Both the position numbers and the translations under genes were made by a program. A DNA stretch of 64,000 nucleotides, taken from positions 1,116,001-1,180,000 of the forward strand of contig CBDBKU010000003.1 in the NCBI GenBank assembly GCA_965206775.1, in the 5' to 3' direction. Below, piece by piece: positions 26,434 through 35,388 of the stretch. This DNA is from VXMF01 sp965206775 (lineage in GTDB: Bacteria > Acidobacteriota > Terriglobia > Bryobacterales > UBA6623). Within the stretch, counting starts at the first letter, position 1. Every line of letters starts with the position of its first letter. The notes beneath the pieces were generated by a model that worked only from the letters and a program-made list of their open reading frames with translations, made no database searches and had not been told where the DNA came from.

Positions 26434-26451
26434 CATGTTCGGAAGTCTGAG
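26434..26451 (-). repeat. Right terminal inverted repeat of the IS
   Basis: CATGTTCGGAAGTCTGAG, the exact reverse complement of the left end. Its ATG (26435) is in frame with the NYN-domain remnant that follows. Confidence 0.65.
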
Positions 26452-26932
26452 GCTCGATGGCTTCTGCCTCGTTAGTTCCGACAGCGACTTTACCCGGCTG
26501 GCGCAACGGCTGCGCGAAGACGGGCTCGTGGTGTACGGCTTCGGCGAGCGCAAGACCCCGGAGGCGTTCCGCAATGCCTGCACGCGCTTCATATACGTTG
26601 AGAACGTTCTCGAGGCCGGGTCGGAAAAGAAGAAAGGGGGAGGGTCCTCAACTCACGGCGAGGCGGAGAAGAAGGAGCCGCCCCGAAGGGCCATTGAGAT
26701 CATCGCCAAGGCGATCGGGGAATCGGATGAGGACGACTGGGTGAACCTTGCGATTGTTGGCAGCCGCATCCAAGGCGCCGCGCCCGACTTCGATCCCAGA
26801 ACCTACGGCTGTTCCAACCTCAGCACACTGGTCACGAAATCTGGAGGATTCGAAGTCAGGAAGGAACCGGGCAAATCTGTCTTCATCCGCCCCAAGACCG
26901 CAGGAAAGCCACGATCCGGAAAGAGCGGATGA
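26435..26932 (+). pseudogene. Truncated NYN-domain (LabA/DUF88) ribonuclease with OST-HTH/LOTUS domain
   Basis: Family proteins begin with ~90 residues carrying the first catalytic Asp; here the frame opens in the IS repeat (MFGSLR) and joins at LDGFCLVSSDSDFTRLAQRL, the second half of the NYN nuclease fold with its SDSDF metal-binding motif. After FGERKTPEAFRNACTRFIYVE and a Lys/Glu linker comes an OST-HTH domain (AIEIIAKAIGESDEDDWVNL ... TYGCSNLSTLVTKSGGFEVR), a proposed RNA-binding module. The N-terminal catalytic part is missing, so nuclease activity is unlikely. The gene appears to have been cut by the insertion at its left. Confidence 0.75.
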
Positions 26933-27319
26933 GATCCTGATCCGTCATCCGGGTGGACCGTCGGCCCATAGGGATGGTTCAAAGTTGTCGATGGTCGGCG
27001 ACAGCGAGCCGAGCGGAACCATATATCGGCGTCACGCCCCCAAAATTGGCGCCGCCAGCACGCGGGAATCAATCACGAATTCCCTCAGACGTCGTCGAAT
27101 AGTTCCACGTTTAGGACACTGTCTGAACCGGACGGACTCGACGCGGAAACGTGGTAGAAGTCTATCCCCGCCTTGCTACAGGCTCACTGTTGATCAAGTG
27201 CAGTCAGATCCTGTTTCGCACGGCGGCCAACGCCCGCCACCCAAGTCGCCTTCCGCCTCTAATCAACAAGTCGGGCCAACTGTGCCAGTGCGCCATTTCG
27301 GTGGTAGAGTGACCGAGGC
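26933..27319. other. Intergenic region
   Basis: About 390 bases with no recognisable gene. I see no clear terminator or promoter. Confidence 0.4.
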
Positions 27320-28564
27320 ATGAATCGCATCGACAGGCGCCGCTTCCTTGGAGCGTGCGGGGCGGGGTCCGCATTCGCCTGCGCTCAGCGCGAGACCTCC
27401 GAGGCTCGTCCTCCTGTCCGGGCGATCACCAACGGGCCGAAGCATCACTGGTTCGGCTACTACGACAAGCTCGAGTTCGACCCGGCCAGCCGCCGGGTCC
27501 TCGGCATGCAAGTCGATTTCGAGCACCGGTCTCCCGAGCCCGATGACGAGATCCGTATCGGCATGGTTGACATCGAAGACGGCGACAAGTGGACCGATCT
27601 CGGAAGCAGCACGGCGTGGTGCTGGCAGCAGGGCTGCATGTTGCAGTGGGTCCCCGGGTCCGATTCGGAGGTGATCTGGAATGACCGGGAAAACGGCGCG
27701 TACGTCAGCCGTATTCTCAATGTCGATAGCGGCGCGATGGCCACGATCCCGTTGCCGGTGTACGCCCTGGGTCCGGACGGATCCTGGGCGGTATCCACCG
27801 ATTTCCGTCGGTTGAACGACACTCGCCCAGGATATGGATACGTGGGCATCCCCGACCCGAACTCGGATGTTCTCGCACCAGAGGATGTCGGCATCTGGAA
27901 GGTCGATCTAGCCACCGGCGAGCGCGATCTGCTGATTTCCGTGGCCCAGGCCGCGGCGATCCCGAACCCGCACAGCGAGACCGAGGGGATGAAGCACTAC
28001 TTCAACCATCTCCTTGTCTCTCCAGATGGCTCGCGCCTGATTTTCCTCCATCGCTGGCGAAACCCGCACGGTTCGGGAGGTTTCGGAACCCGCATGTTCA
28101 CGATTGGTGGCGACGGTTCGGACCCCTACGTTCTCGACCCATACGGGAAGACCTCGCACTTCATCTGGCGAGACCCGGAGCACGTCCTCGCGTGGGCCTG
28201 GCATCCGTCCCACGGGGACAAGTTCTACCTCTTCCGGGATCAGAGCGAGGAAACGGAGGTCGTCGCTCCGGAAGTCATGCCGCTGAACGGCCATTGCACC
28301 TACCTGCCGGGAAACGAGTGGGTCCTCAATGACACGTATCCCGACGAGAACCGCGTGCAGCACCCTTACCTTTACGAGGTGGCTAGCGGCCGGCGCGTGC
28401 CCCTGGGCCATTTCCACTCGCCGCCCGAGTACGCGGGTGAATGGCGCTGCGATAACCACCCGCGCTTCAGCCCGGACGGCAAGAAGGTTGTGATCGATTC
28501 CCCCCATGGGGAAAGCGGCCGGCAGCTTCACCTGATCGATATCTCGGAGATCGTCGGCGCATAG
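27320..28564 (+). CDS. Tat-exported beta-propeller (oligogalacturonate lyase/TolB-like)
   Basis: The N-terminus MNRIDRRRFLGACGAGSAFAC is a twin-arginine signal (RRRFLG); Cys also permits lipidation. The body is a PD40/WD-like propeller: HHWFGYYDKLEFDPASRRVL, FNHLLVSPDGSRLIFLHRW, HFIWRDPEHVLAW, NHPRFSPDGKKVVIDS. The opening 'KHHWFGYYDK' and the ending 'DSPHGESGRQLHLIDIS' resemble secreted propellers related to oligogalacturonate lyases, but the metal-binding His set cannot be confirmed by eye. Length 414. It stands alone, with 217 bases to the next, convergent, gene. Confidence 0.72.
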   Translation: MNRIDRRRFLGACGAGSAFACAQRETSEARPPVRAITNGPKHHWFGYYDKLEFDPASRRVLGMQVDFEHRSPEPDDEIRIGMVDIEDGDKWTDLGSSTAWCWQQGCMLQWVPGSDSEVIWNDRENGAYVSRILNVDSGAMATIPLPVYALGPDGSWAVSTDFRRLNDTRPGYGYVGIPDPNSDVLAPEDVGIWKVDLATGERDLLISVAQAAAIPNPHSETEGMKHYFNHLLVSPDGSRLIFLHRWRNPHGSGGFGTRMFTIGGDGSDPYVLDPYGKTSHFIWRDPEHVLAWAWHPSHGDKFYLFRDQSEETEVVAPEVMPLNGHCTYLPGNEWVLNDTYPDENRVQHPYLYEVASGRRVPLGHFHSPPEYAGEWRCDNHPRFSPDGKKVVIDSPHGESGRQLHLIDISEIVGA

Positions 28565-28781
28565 GTCGTCGGAAGCGACCGGGACTACCTCCCGCGCGAA
28601 TGGCGGCCTCGCGAGGCGTCCTGGGAAGCCATCGTCGAGGTTCGCTTGTTACGACCTGCCATGGCGGGAGCCCCTTTGATTCTGAGTCCCCCACTGGATC
28701 ACGTGCAGTGCCGAATCGTCCTGCCGCCAAAGAGGCAGCGAGGCTTGAGGTGGTGCCTCCTGGACGTCGCGGCTCTGTGGA

Positions 28782-30503
28782 TCAAGGCCCGTCGGTCCCC
28801 GTCACCTCATCGCGTGCGTTCATGAGCTTCTTGATCGCATCGGTTGTTTCGGTCGGCCGAACAACCTTTTTCAGGCGTTCCGGATCGCCGTCCGTGTTTT
28901 GCCGGTTAAGCGATTCCTGGAACCGTTCTTGGTGATCCGCGAGGTCGAGCGGCGTCTCCCCCTGCTCGTTCTTCCAGTCGATCGGCGCGCCCTCGGAGTG
29001 GAGATACGCGACGACCTTGGGAGACCGGATGCCAGCCGCGATGTGTACGATGCTCTGGCCCTGTCGCGGCAGACTGACCGCCTTGATGGGATCCGGATAC
29101 ATGTCGTGCGGATCGTACCGCGCCTCTAGGTCGGCCCCGCGCGCGATCAGTTCCTCTATCACGGGCATGTCCCTCGCGACCACGGCGACCGAAAACGGCG
29201 TGTGGCCGTCGATGCGCACCAGGTTCGTGTCGGCTCCGGCGTCCAACAGCATCTCGACCAGATCGAGACTGCCGGAACTCGCGGCGATATGGAGAGCCGA
29301 TGAACCCGGGGGAGACGGGTTGATTCTCACGTCACCGTCAGGCCCTGGCGTCGGGTACTCGGTTTGGCGGTTCGGGTCGGCTCCCGCATCGAGGAGACGC
29401 CTCACCATTCCCAGCGCATCCACCCGATCGAAAGGCGGCGGTTTCGGGGGCCTGTCGAGCGTCAGTAGGGCGGGCAGGGTACGGTACACCCCGTCCGACC
29501 TGCTGTCTTGGGCGCGCGAGACCCACGCGGCAGCGAGGGCTGCCGCATGCAGCGGAGTGTATCCTGCCGTGTCGGCGGCGGTCGCCGACGCTCCTCGATC
29601 GAGCAGGATATGCGCCATGTCAACGTTCGGTGCAAAGCGCTGCGAACTGCCCGCGCGTGCCGGGGCGCCTTGGCCCGGCCGGAAGTTGCTGTCGAGCGGG
29701 ACCCAGTTGTACAGTGCCGCGAGCAGCGGGGAGGTCCCGTCGGCCGCCCTGTCCTTGACATCGAGACCGGCGTCCAGCAGCTTGCGTGCCGATTCCAGGT
29801 CGCGTTTCCTGACTGCGAAGAAGAGGGCGGTCTGGCCGCCTCTCTTGCTCGTGTATTCGCCGTCCGAATTCCAGGGAATTCCCGTCTTGCCGAGCGTGAA
29901 GCTGGTCGGGATGTAGACCGTGTACTTCACGTTCCAGCTTCTCGTGACCGCGTGAACATCCGCGCCGCTCTCCAGGAGCAGGCGAACGACATCGGGATTC
30001 CCTGCGGCCCACATCAATGCGGTCTGGCCGAATCTCCTCTCGCGAGCATTCGGGTCGGCACCGTGTTTGAGCAACTGCTTCACCATGTCGATCTGGCCCA
30101 GGCGGAGGGCGGTCATCAGGGGTGTCTCGCCGTTGTCTCGCTCGAGGTTGGGATCGGCACCGTGTTCCAGCAGTAATCTCGCCAAGTCCGCTGCCCCGTT
30201 CTCTATCGCAAGCGATACCGGGCCGACGCCGTACGCGCTGGCTATGTCGGGATTGGCCCCGGCAGCCAGCAGCAGCTCCGCGACTGCCGAGTTGCCCCGA
30301 ATAGCTGCCCATGCCAGCGCCGTCGAGCCGTCCGCCGATACGGCGTTGGCGTCCGCCCCTCGCTTAAGCAGGGCTTCCACCGTCGACTTGTCGTCGCCGT
30401 GCGCGGCGTCGACAAGTAGCCCCCCGATGTTTGCTGCCGAGGCGCACCCAATGGCTAGAAGCCCGGTCAGGAAGATGCGTGAGACGGCTTGGACTCGGAG
30501 CAT
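28782..30503 (-). CDS. Secreted ankyrin-repeat protein
   Basis: A 573-residue protein with signal peptide MLRVQAVSRIFLTGLLAIGCASA and about ten ankyrin repeats of the form DGSTALAWAAIRGNSAVAELLLAAGANPD. It begins four bases after the DUF1552 gene stop and is read on the same strand, so it is the third gene of the DUF1592-DUF1552-ankyrin operon. Such ankyrin genes often accompany DUF1592/DUF1552 pairs in Acidobacteria. A protein-binding role in the periplasm is likely; the partner is unknown. Confidence 0.87.
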   Translation of the reverse strand: MLRVQAVSRIFLTGLLAIGCASAANIGGLLVDAAHGDDKSTVEALLKRGADANAVSADGSTALAWAAIRGNSAVAELLLAAGANPDIASAYGVGPVSLAIENGAADLARLLLEHGADPNLERDNGETPLMTALRLGQIDMVKQLLKHGADPNARERRFGQTALMWAAGNPDVVRLLLESGADVHAVTRSWNVKYTVYIPTSFTLGKTGIPWNSDGEYTSKRGGQTALFFAVRKRDLESARKLLDAGLDVKDRAADGTSPLLAALYNWVPLDSNFRPGQGAPARAGSSQRFAPNVDMAHILLDRGASATAADTAGYTPLHAAALAAAWVSRAQDSRSDGVYRTLPALLTLDRPPKPPPFDRVDALGMVRRLLDAGADPNRQTEYPTPGPDGDVRINPSPPGSSALHIAASSGSLDLVEMLLDAGADTNLVRIDGHTPFSVAVVARDMPVIEELIARGADLEARYDPHDMYPDPIKAVSLPRQGQSIVHIAAGIRSPKVVAYLHSEGAPIDWKNEQGETPLDLADHQERFQESLNRQNTDGDPERLKKVVRPTETTDAIKKLMNARDEVTGTDGP

Positions 30504-30507
30504 CGGC

Positions 30508-31806
30508 CTAGACCTCCACCCGGTTAAGCCTGCCCGTGCTGTCCCCGAGTTTCTCGGTGGGCACCCCCACCTTGTCGAGCATCGTCAGGTAGAGGTTTGT
30601 CAGCGGCGTCGTGTCGCCCGGGAACACCACGTGCCGCCCGCCGGCGACGCGCCCGGCGGCCCCTCCTGCCAGGAGTATCGGCAGGTCCCGCTGGCTATGG
30701 CTCGTTGGCACGCTGAGGCTGCTGCCGTACATGATCATCGAGTGATCCAGCAGCGTCGAAGCTCCTTCCTTGATCGCATCCAGCTTGGTCAGGAAGTAGG
30801 CGAGCAGCTCGGTCTGGTCCACGTTGATCTTTGCCAGTGCGTCGAGCTTTTCCTTCTCGAAGTTGTGATGCGAGATCTCGTGATGTCCCATCGAGATGTC
30901 CAGGTGCGGGAAGTTCATCGAGGTGGCCTCGCGCCCGTAGAGAAACGTCCAGACCCGGGTCAGGTCCGCCTGGAGCGCCAGCGTCTGCAGGTCGAACATG
31001 AGCTTGACGTGCTCCGGCCACGTGTCCGGTATGCCGGGAGGCCGCTCCGTGGGAGGAAGGTCGACGGGAGGCCTCTTCATTGCGACGTCGATACGCCGCT
31101 CGACATCGCGAATCGACTCGAAGTACTGGTCCAGCTTGCGCCTGTCGTCGGTCCCGACTTCCGCCTTGAGTTCCGCGATCCGGTCGGCAACGGCATCTAG
31201 CGCGCTCTGGTCTGCGGCGTCCCTCCGCTTGGTGGCTTCAGGGTCGATGCGGCCGCCTTCTCCGAAGAGCCTCTCGAAAACGAAGCGCGGGTTCTTTTCG
31301 AAAGGCAAGGAGTTCGTCGCGGTCTTGAAGACGGGCCCGGACAGGTTCCCTGTTTCCTCCGTCGTAAGTTCCAGGGAAGCGAACTGGGTCTCTTTACCTA
31401 GTGTCCGGGCCGCCAACTGGTCCACCGAGACCCCCACGTGGACCTTGCCCTTGGTCGGCTCGCATCCGGTCATGAATGACGCCATGGCCCTGTCGTGGAA
31501 TCCCGCCTTCGAGCGGTCGGGATCGGAGGAAAGGCCGGTCAGCACGATGAATTTGTCCCGATGCGGGGCCAGCGGGGCCAGCGCCTCGCTCGCCAAGTAG
31601 TCGGAACCCTCTCCATCAGGCCGCCAGCGATCCCGGTCCACGCCGAGGGGGAAGTAGATGAATCCCAGGCGCCGGACGGGCGCCGCGTCGGTCAGCCTCT
31701 CCGCGGTCAGCGCGGGAACCATCGCGTCCAGGAGCGGAAGCGCGAGCGCTGTTCCGGCGCCACGGAGGAACGTCCGGCGGGGAAGGTGCTTTCTGGTTAC
31801 GAACAC
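30508..31806 (-). CDS. DUF1552 family Tat-exported protein
   Basis: Signal KHLPRRTFLRGAGTALALPLLDAM is a twin-arginine leader (RRTFLR). The rest matches DUF1552: RLGFIYFPLGVDRDRW, LTGLSSDPDRSKAGFHDRAM, SFMTGCEPTKG, SVDQLAARTLG and a C-terminal STLLDHSMIMYGSSLS ... LPILLAGG region related to the alkaline-phosphatase-like DUF1501 fold. It starts 11 bases after the DUF1592 gene, with which the family nearly always occurs, and probably forms a periplasmic redox or hydrolytic partner for it. Length 432, as usual. Confidence 0.88.
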   Translation of the reverse strand: MFVTRKHLPRRTFLRGAGTALALPLLDAMVPALTAERLTDAAPVRRLGFIYFPLGVDRDRWRPDGEGSDYLASEALAPLAPHRDKFIVLTGLSSDPDRSKAGFHDRAMASFMTGCEPTKGKVHVGVSVDQLAARTLGKETQFASLELTTEETGNLSGPVFKTATNSLPFEKNPRFVFERLFGEGGRIDPEATKRRDAADQSALDAVADRIAELKAEVGTDDRRKLDQYFESIRDVERRIDVAMKRPPVDLPPTERPPGIPDTWPEHVKLMFDLQTLALQADLTRVWTFLYGREATSMNFPHLDISMGHHEISHHNFEKEKLDALAKINVDQTELLAYFLTKLDAIKEGASTLLDHSMIMYGSSLSVPTSHSQRDLPILLAGGAAGRVAGGRHVVFPGDTTPLTNLYLTMLDKVGVPTEKLGDSTGRLNRVEV

Positions 31807-31817
31807 GATTGGCTCCT

Positions 31818-34253
31818 CTAGCTGTCGGGGGTCTGCCGCATCTGGAACGGCACGCTTGAGATCACGCCACGCACCAGGTCCGCGAAGCGGTAGCCATCCG
31901 CTTCGGCACCGGCGAGGATCTTGCGGACGGTCGGCTGGTCCCTGGCGCTCAGCTCCCGCCCAAGTGCGTATGTCAGCAGGCGTTCAACCGTGGCATGCGC
32001 GAATCGCGCTGGCCGGCTCAGCAGCAGGTCCTTCAGGCCTTCCAGGCCCTCGATGGTCTCTCCGTTGGCCAGCGATCCGGTTGCATCGATCGCCTCGCCA
32101 TGATCCTCGGCTCTCCAACGGCCGATGACATCGAAGTGTTCCAGGGCGAATCCCAGCGGGTCGATCAGGGCGTGGCACGATGCGCAGGCGGCATCGGCCC
32201 TGTGCCGGTCCAGCTGTTCCTTCGCACTCAGCTTGCGGCCGTCATCCGTGCTTTCCTTGAGCGACGGGATGTTTGCCGGCGGCGGCGGTGGCGGCGAGTT
32301 CAGCAAGTTGTCGAGGATCCACGTCCCGCGCAGCACGGGAGACGTCCTGGCGGCATGCGACGTCAGCATGAGGATGCTGCCCTGGCCGAGCAGCCCGCCC
32401 CTCTCGGACTCCTCATTCAGGGAGACGCGCCTGAATCCCGGGCCCTCCACTCCCTCTACGCCGTAGTTCCGTGCCAGTCTCTCGTTCAGATAGGTGTAAT
32501 CTGCGTCGAGCAGATCCAGGACACTGCGGTTCTCGCGGATCACGCTGCGGATGAAAAGGAGTGTTTCCTCTCGGAACGCCGAAACTAGAGCCGGGTCGAA
32601 TTCGGGGTAGGCTTTGCGGTCCGGCTGGATCCTCCCGAGCTTCCCTAGTCCGAGCCACTGCCTCGCGAAATTGTTGACCAGCGTGGAGGCCTTTGGGTCC
32701 GCCAGCATGCGGCGAATTTGGCGGTTCAGGATCTCCGGTTCCCTGAGCTTGCCCGCGGCGGCTGTATTGAGCAACATGTCGTCGGGAATGCTGCTCCACA
32801 GGAAGAACGAGATGCGCGACGCGAGTTCGAAATCGGACACGGTGTGCGGCGCCTCCGCGGTGGCTTCGGGCGCCTCGAACTCCAGGCGGAACAGGAAATC
32901 GGGTGCCAGCAGGATGTCCCGCATGGCGGCGGCGATGGACTGGTCGAAGTTGGATTCCCGGCGGGCATTCCTGTAGGTGCCAAGTAGTGGCCGAAGGTCC
33001 GCCTCCGAGACGTTCCGCCGATATGCTCGTCGGGCAACCGAGGCAAGGATCCTGGATGCGCAATCCGGTTCGTCCTCTGGCTGCTCGGGCCTGCAGACGA
33101 AGATTCGCTTGCGACTGGGGGTCTCTCCGACACCGCCGGGGTTGTCGGGGCCGGCGATTTCGATCCTGCCGAGGACAGGCGGGCCCGGCAGGCCGTCGAA
33201 GGCCGATTCCCCGAAGGTCATGCCACCGATTTCGAAGCGCTTCACGAGCTTGCCGTCGACACGGAAGTCGATGAGCGGCCGAATCGCGGTTCCCAGCAGG
33301 TCCAGCGGTCCGCCCAGGGCTCGGCCTCCCATCCCGCTGACGTCCGAAACCGGGCCCTCGCGGGCGGCCCATTCATCGGGGAAGGTGACGACGATCGCGT
33401 GAGGGCCTGCCTTCAGCCGGACCTTCGTGCGGAAGAACCGTACCCCCTCGGTTGGCGTCAGGCTCTGCTTCTCGAGGAACGCCCGCAACTCGTACTCGCC
33501 GTCGTAGGGAAAGTGGTGACCGACCCGTAGCCCGCCACGCGTTCCAAACGGCATTCCCTTTCCCTGCCAGCGAGCTTGCGTCTTGTTTCTCCGGAAGGTC
33601 TCGACCACGCGCGAAGGATCGCTGACCCCCACGGCGAGTTCGCTTACTTGCCGGGCTGCCTTCAGATACGCCTCGAGCAGGAGGGTCGACATTGAAAGGG
33701 CGTCGCCGATGTTGTCGAAGCCGGCAGCCTGCCCGTCTGGCGGCAGCCCGCTCGCAACGGGAGCTTGGATAGCCAGGATGTCGCGGACCGCATTGCCGTA
33801 TTCCGTCCGGTTCAGCCGCCGAATGACCGTGCGTCCGGCATAGGGCGCCCGCGTCGCGGCAGCATCCAGCTCGTCAATCAATCCGGTCCGGAATGCTTTG
33901 ATCGCGGCTTCCGGGGGACGTGGCGCCCCGGCTGGGGGCATCTCCCCGGCACCTAGCTTGCGGATGACCCTCTCCCACACGTCCGGCCGAGCCGGCGGGT
34001 CGTGCGAATCGATGCCTTCGAGGGATAGGTCGCGGGGTGGGGAATCCCCGGAGTGGCACCCCACGCAGTACTGCTGGAGGAAGGTCTCGCGACCCAGCGC
34101 GGTAGCCGTCAGCAGGGAGGGAAGCGCCAGCAGCAAGACCACTAGCGCGGCAATCGAAAGCCAACCTCCTCCGGCCGCACGCGATGCCTGGCGTCCGGCT
34201 GGACGCCCGAAGATTCCCCGCCACTGGCTGTGCGACCTCAAGTCGGCAGACAC
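31818..34253 (-). CDS. DUF1592/DUF1588/DUF1585-type planctomycete cytochrome c protein
   Basis: An 811-residue exported protein with one N-terminal membrane segment (LSIAALVVLLLALPSLLTAT) and two haem-binding motifs: CVGCH near the start (PSCyt1-like) and CASCH in DAACASCHALIDPLGFALE near residue 690. In between are the DUF1587 (RRLNRTEYGNAVRDIL), DUF1592 (SDFELASRISFFLWSSIPDD) and DUF1588 (GLLGQGSILMLTSHAARTSP) blocks, and the end (LLTYALGRELSARD) is DUF1585. Starts with GTG. First gene of a three-gene operon with DUF1552 and ankyrin genes. Function unknown; periplasmic electron transfer is inferred from the haem sites. Confidence 0.9.
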   Translation of the reverse strand: MSADLRSHSQWRGIFGRPAGRQASRAAGGGWLSIAALVVLLLALPSLLTATALGRETFLQQYCVGCHSGDSPPRDLSLEGIDSHDPPARPDVWERVIRKLGAGEMPPAGAPRPPEAAIKAFRTGLIDELDAAATRAPYAGRTVIRRLNRTEYGNAVRDILAIQAPVASGLPPDGQAAGFDNIGDALSMSTLLLEAYLKAARQVSELAVGVSDPSRVVETFRRNKTQARWQGKGMPFGTRGGLRVGHHFPYDGEYELRAFLEKQSLTPTEGVRFFRTKVRLKAGPHAIVVTFPDEWAAREGPVSDVSGMGGRALGGPLDLLGTAIRPLIDFRVDGKLVKRFEIGGMTFGESAFDGLPGPPVLGRIEIAGPDNPGGVGETPSRKRIFVCRPEQPEDEPDCASRILASVARRAYRRNVSEADLRPLLGTYRNARRESNFDQSIAAAMRDILLAPDFLFRLEFEAPEATAEAPHTVSDFELASRISFFLWSSIPDDMLLNTAAAGKLREPEILNRQIRRMLADPKASTLVNNFARQWLGLGKLGRIQPDRKAYPEFDPALVSAFREETLLFIRSVIRENRSVLDLLDADYTYLNERLARNYGVEGVEGPGFRRVSLNEESERGGLLGQGSILMLTSHAARTSPVLRGTWILDNLLNSPPPPPPANIPSLKESTDDGRKLSAKEQLDRHRADAACASCHALIDPLGFALEHFDVIGRWRAEDHGEAIDATGSLANGETIEGLEGLKDLLLSRPARFAHATVERLLTYALGRELSARDQPTVRKILAGAEADGYRFADLVRGVISSVPFQMRQTPDS

Positions 34254-34469
34254 CCCACCCCCTGTATCGTACAGCAGGAGAACGGACCTTTCTAGGCGTT
34301 TTCCCTTCTAATAACGGGACTTTCCGAGCGCTGGGACGAATTGCGGAGAATGCCGCGAGCCACGCCTCCGAAGCCAGTCTCGCGGGACCCTGAACGACGG
34401 GACGGCATCAACGCATGCGCCGCCAAGCAAACTGTCCCACGGACCGGGACCCGCATCGCCGGTGCGACA

Positions 34470-35384
34470 ATGGGTCAGATGACGCCTTCCGAACTCCGGG
34501 GCAAGCTTGAAGGGGTGATCGCCTTTCCCGTCACCAACTTCAAGGCCGACTACTCCCTCGACATCGACGCCTATCGAACCAATGTTGCGGAAATGGTGCG
34601 ATTTCCGCTTTGCGCGGTGGTCGCTGCCGGCGGCACCGGGGAGATGTACTCGATAACCCCGGACGAGCACCGGCAACTGGTCGAGGCCACCGTCGCCGAG
34701 GCCGGCGGGAAGACCGCGGTGATCGCGGGCGTGGGATTTGGCGGCGGGCTCTCCGTGGAGCTTGCCCGGCAGGCCCAGGCCGCGGGAGCGGACGGGATCC
34801 TGATGTTCCCGCCGTATTACCCTAATGCCGACTTCGAGGGCCTCGTCCGCTACTACAAGGCCATTGGTAGCGCAGTTGACCTCGGGCTCTTCCTCTACTC
34901 GCGGGACACGGTCAATCTAAACCCGTCCCAGGTGTTCCGCCTGTCTCAGGAGATTCCGAATCTCATCGCGTTGAAGGAAGGGCAGGGGGATATCCGCAAC
35001 TACCAGCGCGTCATGGAGCGCTGCGGGAACAAGTTGCACTGGATCGGAGGCATCGGCGACGACATGGTGCCCGGCTACTACTCGATAGGGGTCCGCACCT
35101 ACACTTCAAGCATCGCGACGATCGCGCCCCGGCTGTCGCTCCAGCTGCATGAGCGGGCCTCGATGCTAGACAACCCCAGCTTGGGACGCCTGATGCGGAA
35201 CTATGTCCTTCCTCTCTACGCCATGCGGGCGCGCCGGAAAGGCTACGAGGTCAGCGTCATGAAGAAGGCGATGGAAATCCTCGGCAAGCCTGCGGGCCCG
35301 GTGCGCCCTCCCTTGCCGGAAATCCGCCCCGAGGAGGTCAAGGAACTCGAGGCTCTGATGCGCCGCTTCGAGCCAGTGCTGTGA
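34470..35384 (+). CDS. 5-dehydro-4-deoxyglucarate dehydratase (DHDPS superfamily)
   Basis: TIM-barrel class I lyase. GVIAFPVTNFKADYSLDIDAY and AAGGTGEMYSITPDEH are the typical N-terminal strand and GTGE loop of 5-keto-4-deoxyglucarate dehydratases. The Tyr in GLFLYSRDTVNL and the Schiff-base Lys in LIALKEGQGDIR complete the site, and the end VRPPLPEIRPEEVKELE also fits that subfamily (decarboxylating dehydration to 2-oxoglutarate semialdehyde). Start at 34470 (MGQMTPSEL), with ATG 34479 as an alternative; the frame is open to 34341, but those codons are not family-like. About 304 residues, as expected. Convergent with the helicase gene. Confidence 0.85.
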   Translation: MGQMTPSELRGKLEGVIAFPVTNFKADYSLDIDAYRTNVAEMVRFPLCAVVAAGGTGEMYSITPDEHRQLVEATVAEAGGKTAVIAGVGFGGGLSVELARQAQAAGADGILMFPPYYPNADFEGLVRYYKAIGSAVDLGLFLYSRDTVNLNPSQVFRLSQEIPNLIALKEGQGDIRNYQRVMERCGNKLHWIGGIGDDMVPGYYSIGVRTYTSSIATIAPRLSLQLHERASMLDNPSLGRLMRNYVLPLYAMRARRKGYEVSVMKKAMEILGKPAGPVRPPLPEIRPEEVKELEALMRRFEPVL

Positions 35385-35388
35385 CGCC

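Larger units (their letters stand above)
23864..26451 (+). mobile_element. Insertion sequence, 2588 bp, with 18-bp terminal inverted repeats
   Basis: One large transposase gene lies between CTCAGACTTCCGAACATG (23864-23881) and its exact reverse complement (26434-26451). The match extends to AG-Y-CTCAGAC with one mismatch. No clear target-site duplication is seen outside the repeats, so a deletion or rearrangement may have followed insertion. The ends lie within two genes that are both now truncated. I assign the repeats as the termini from symmetry; the family of the element is not certain. Confidence 0.65.
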
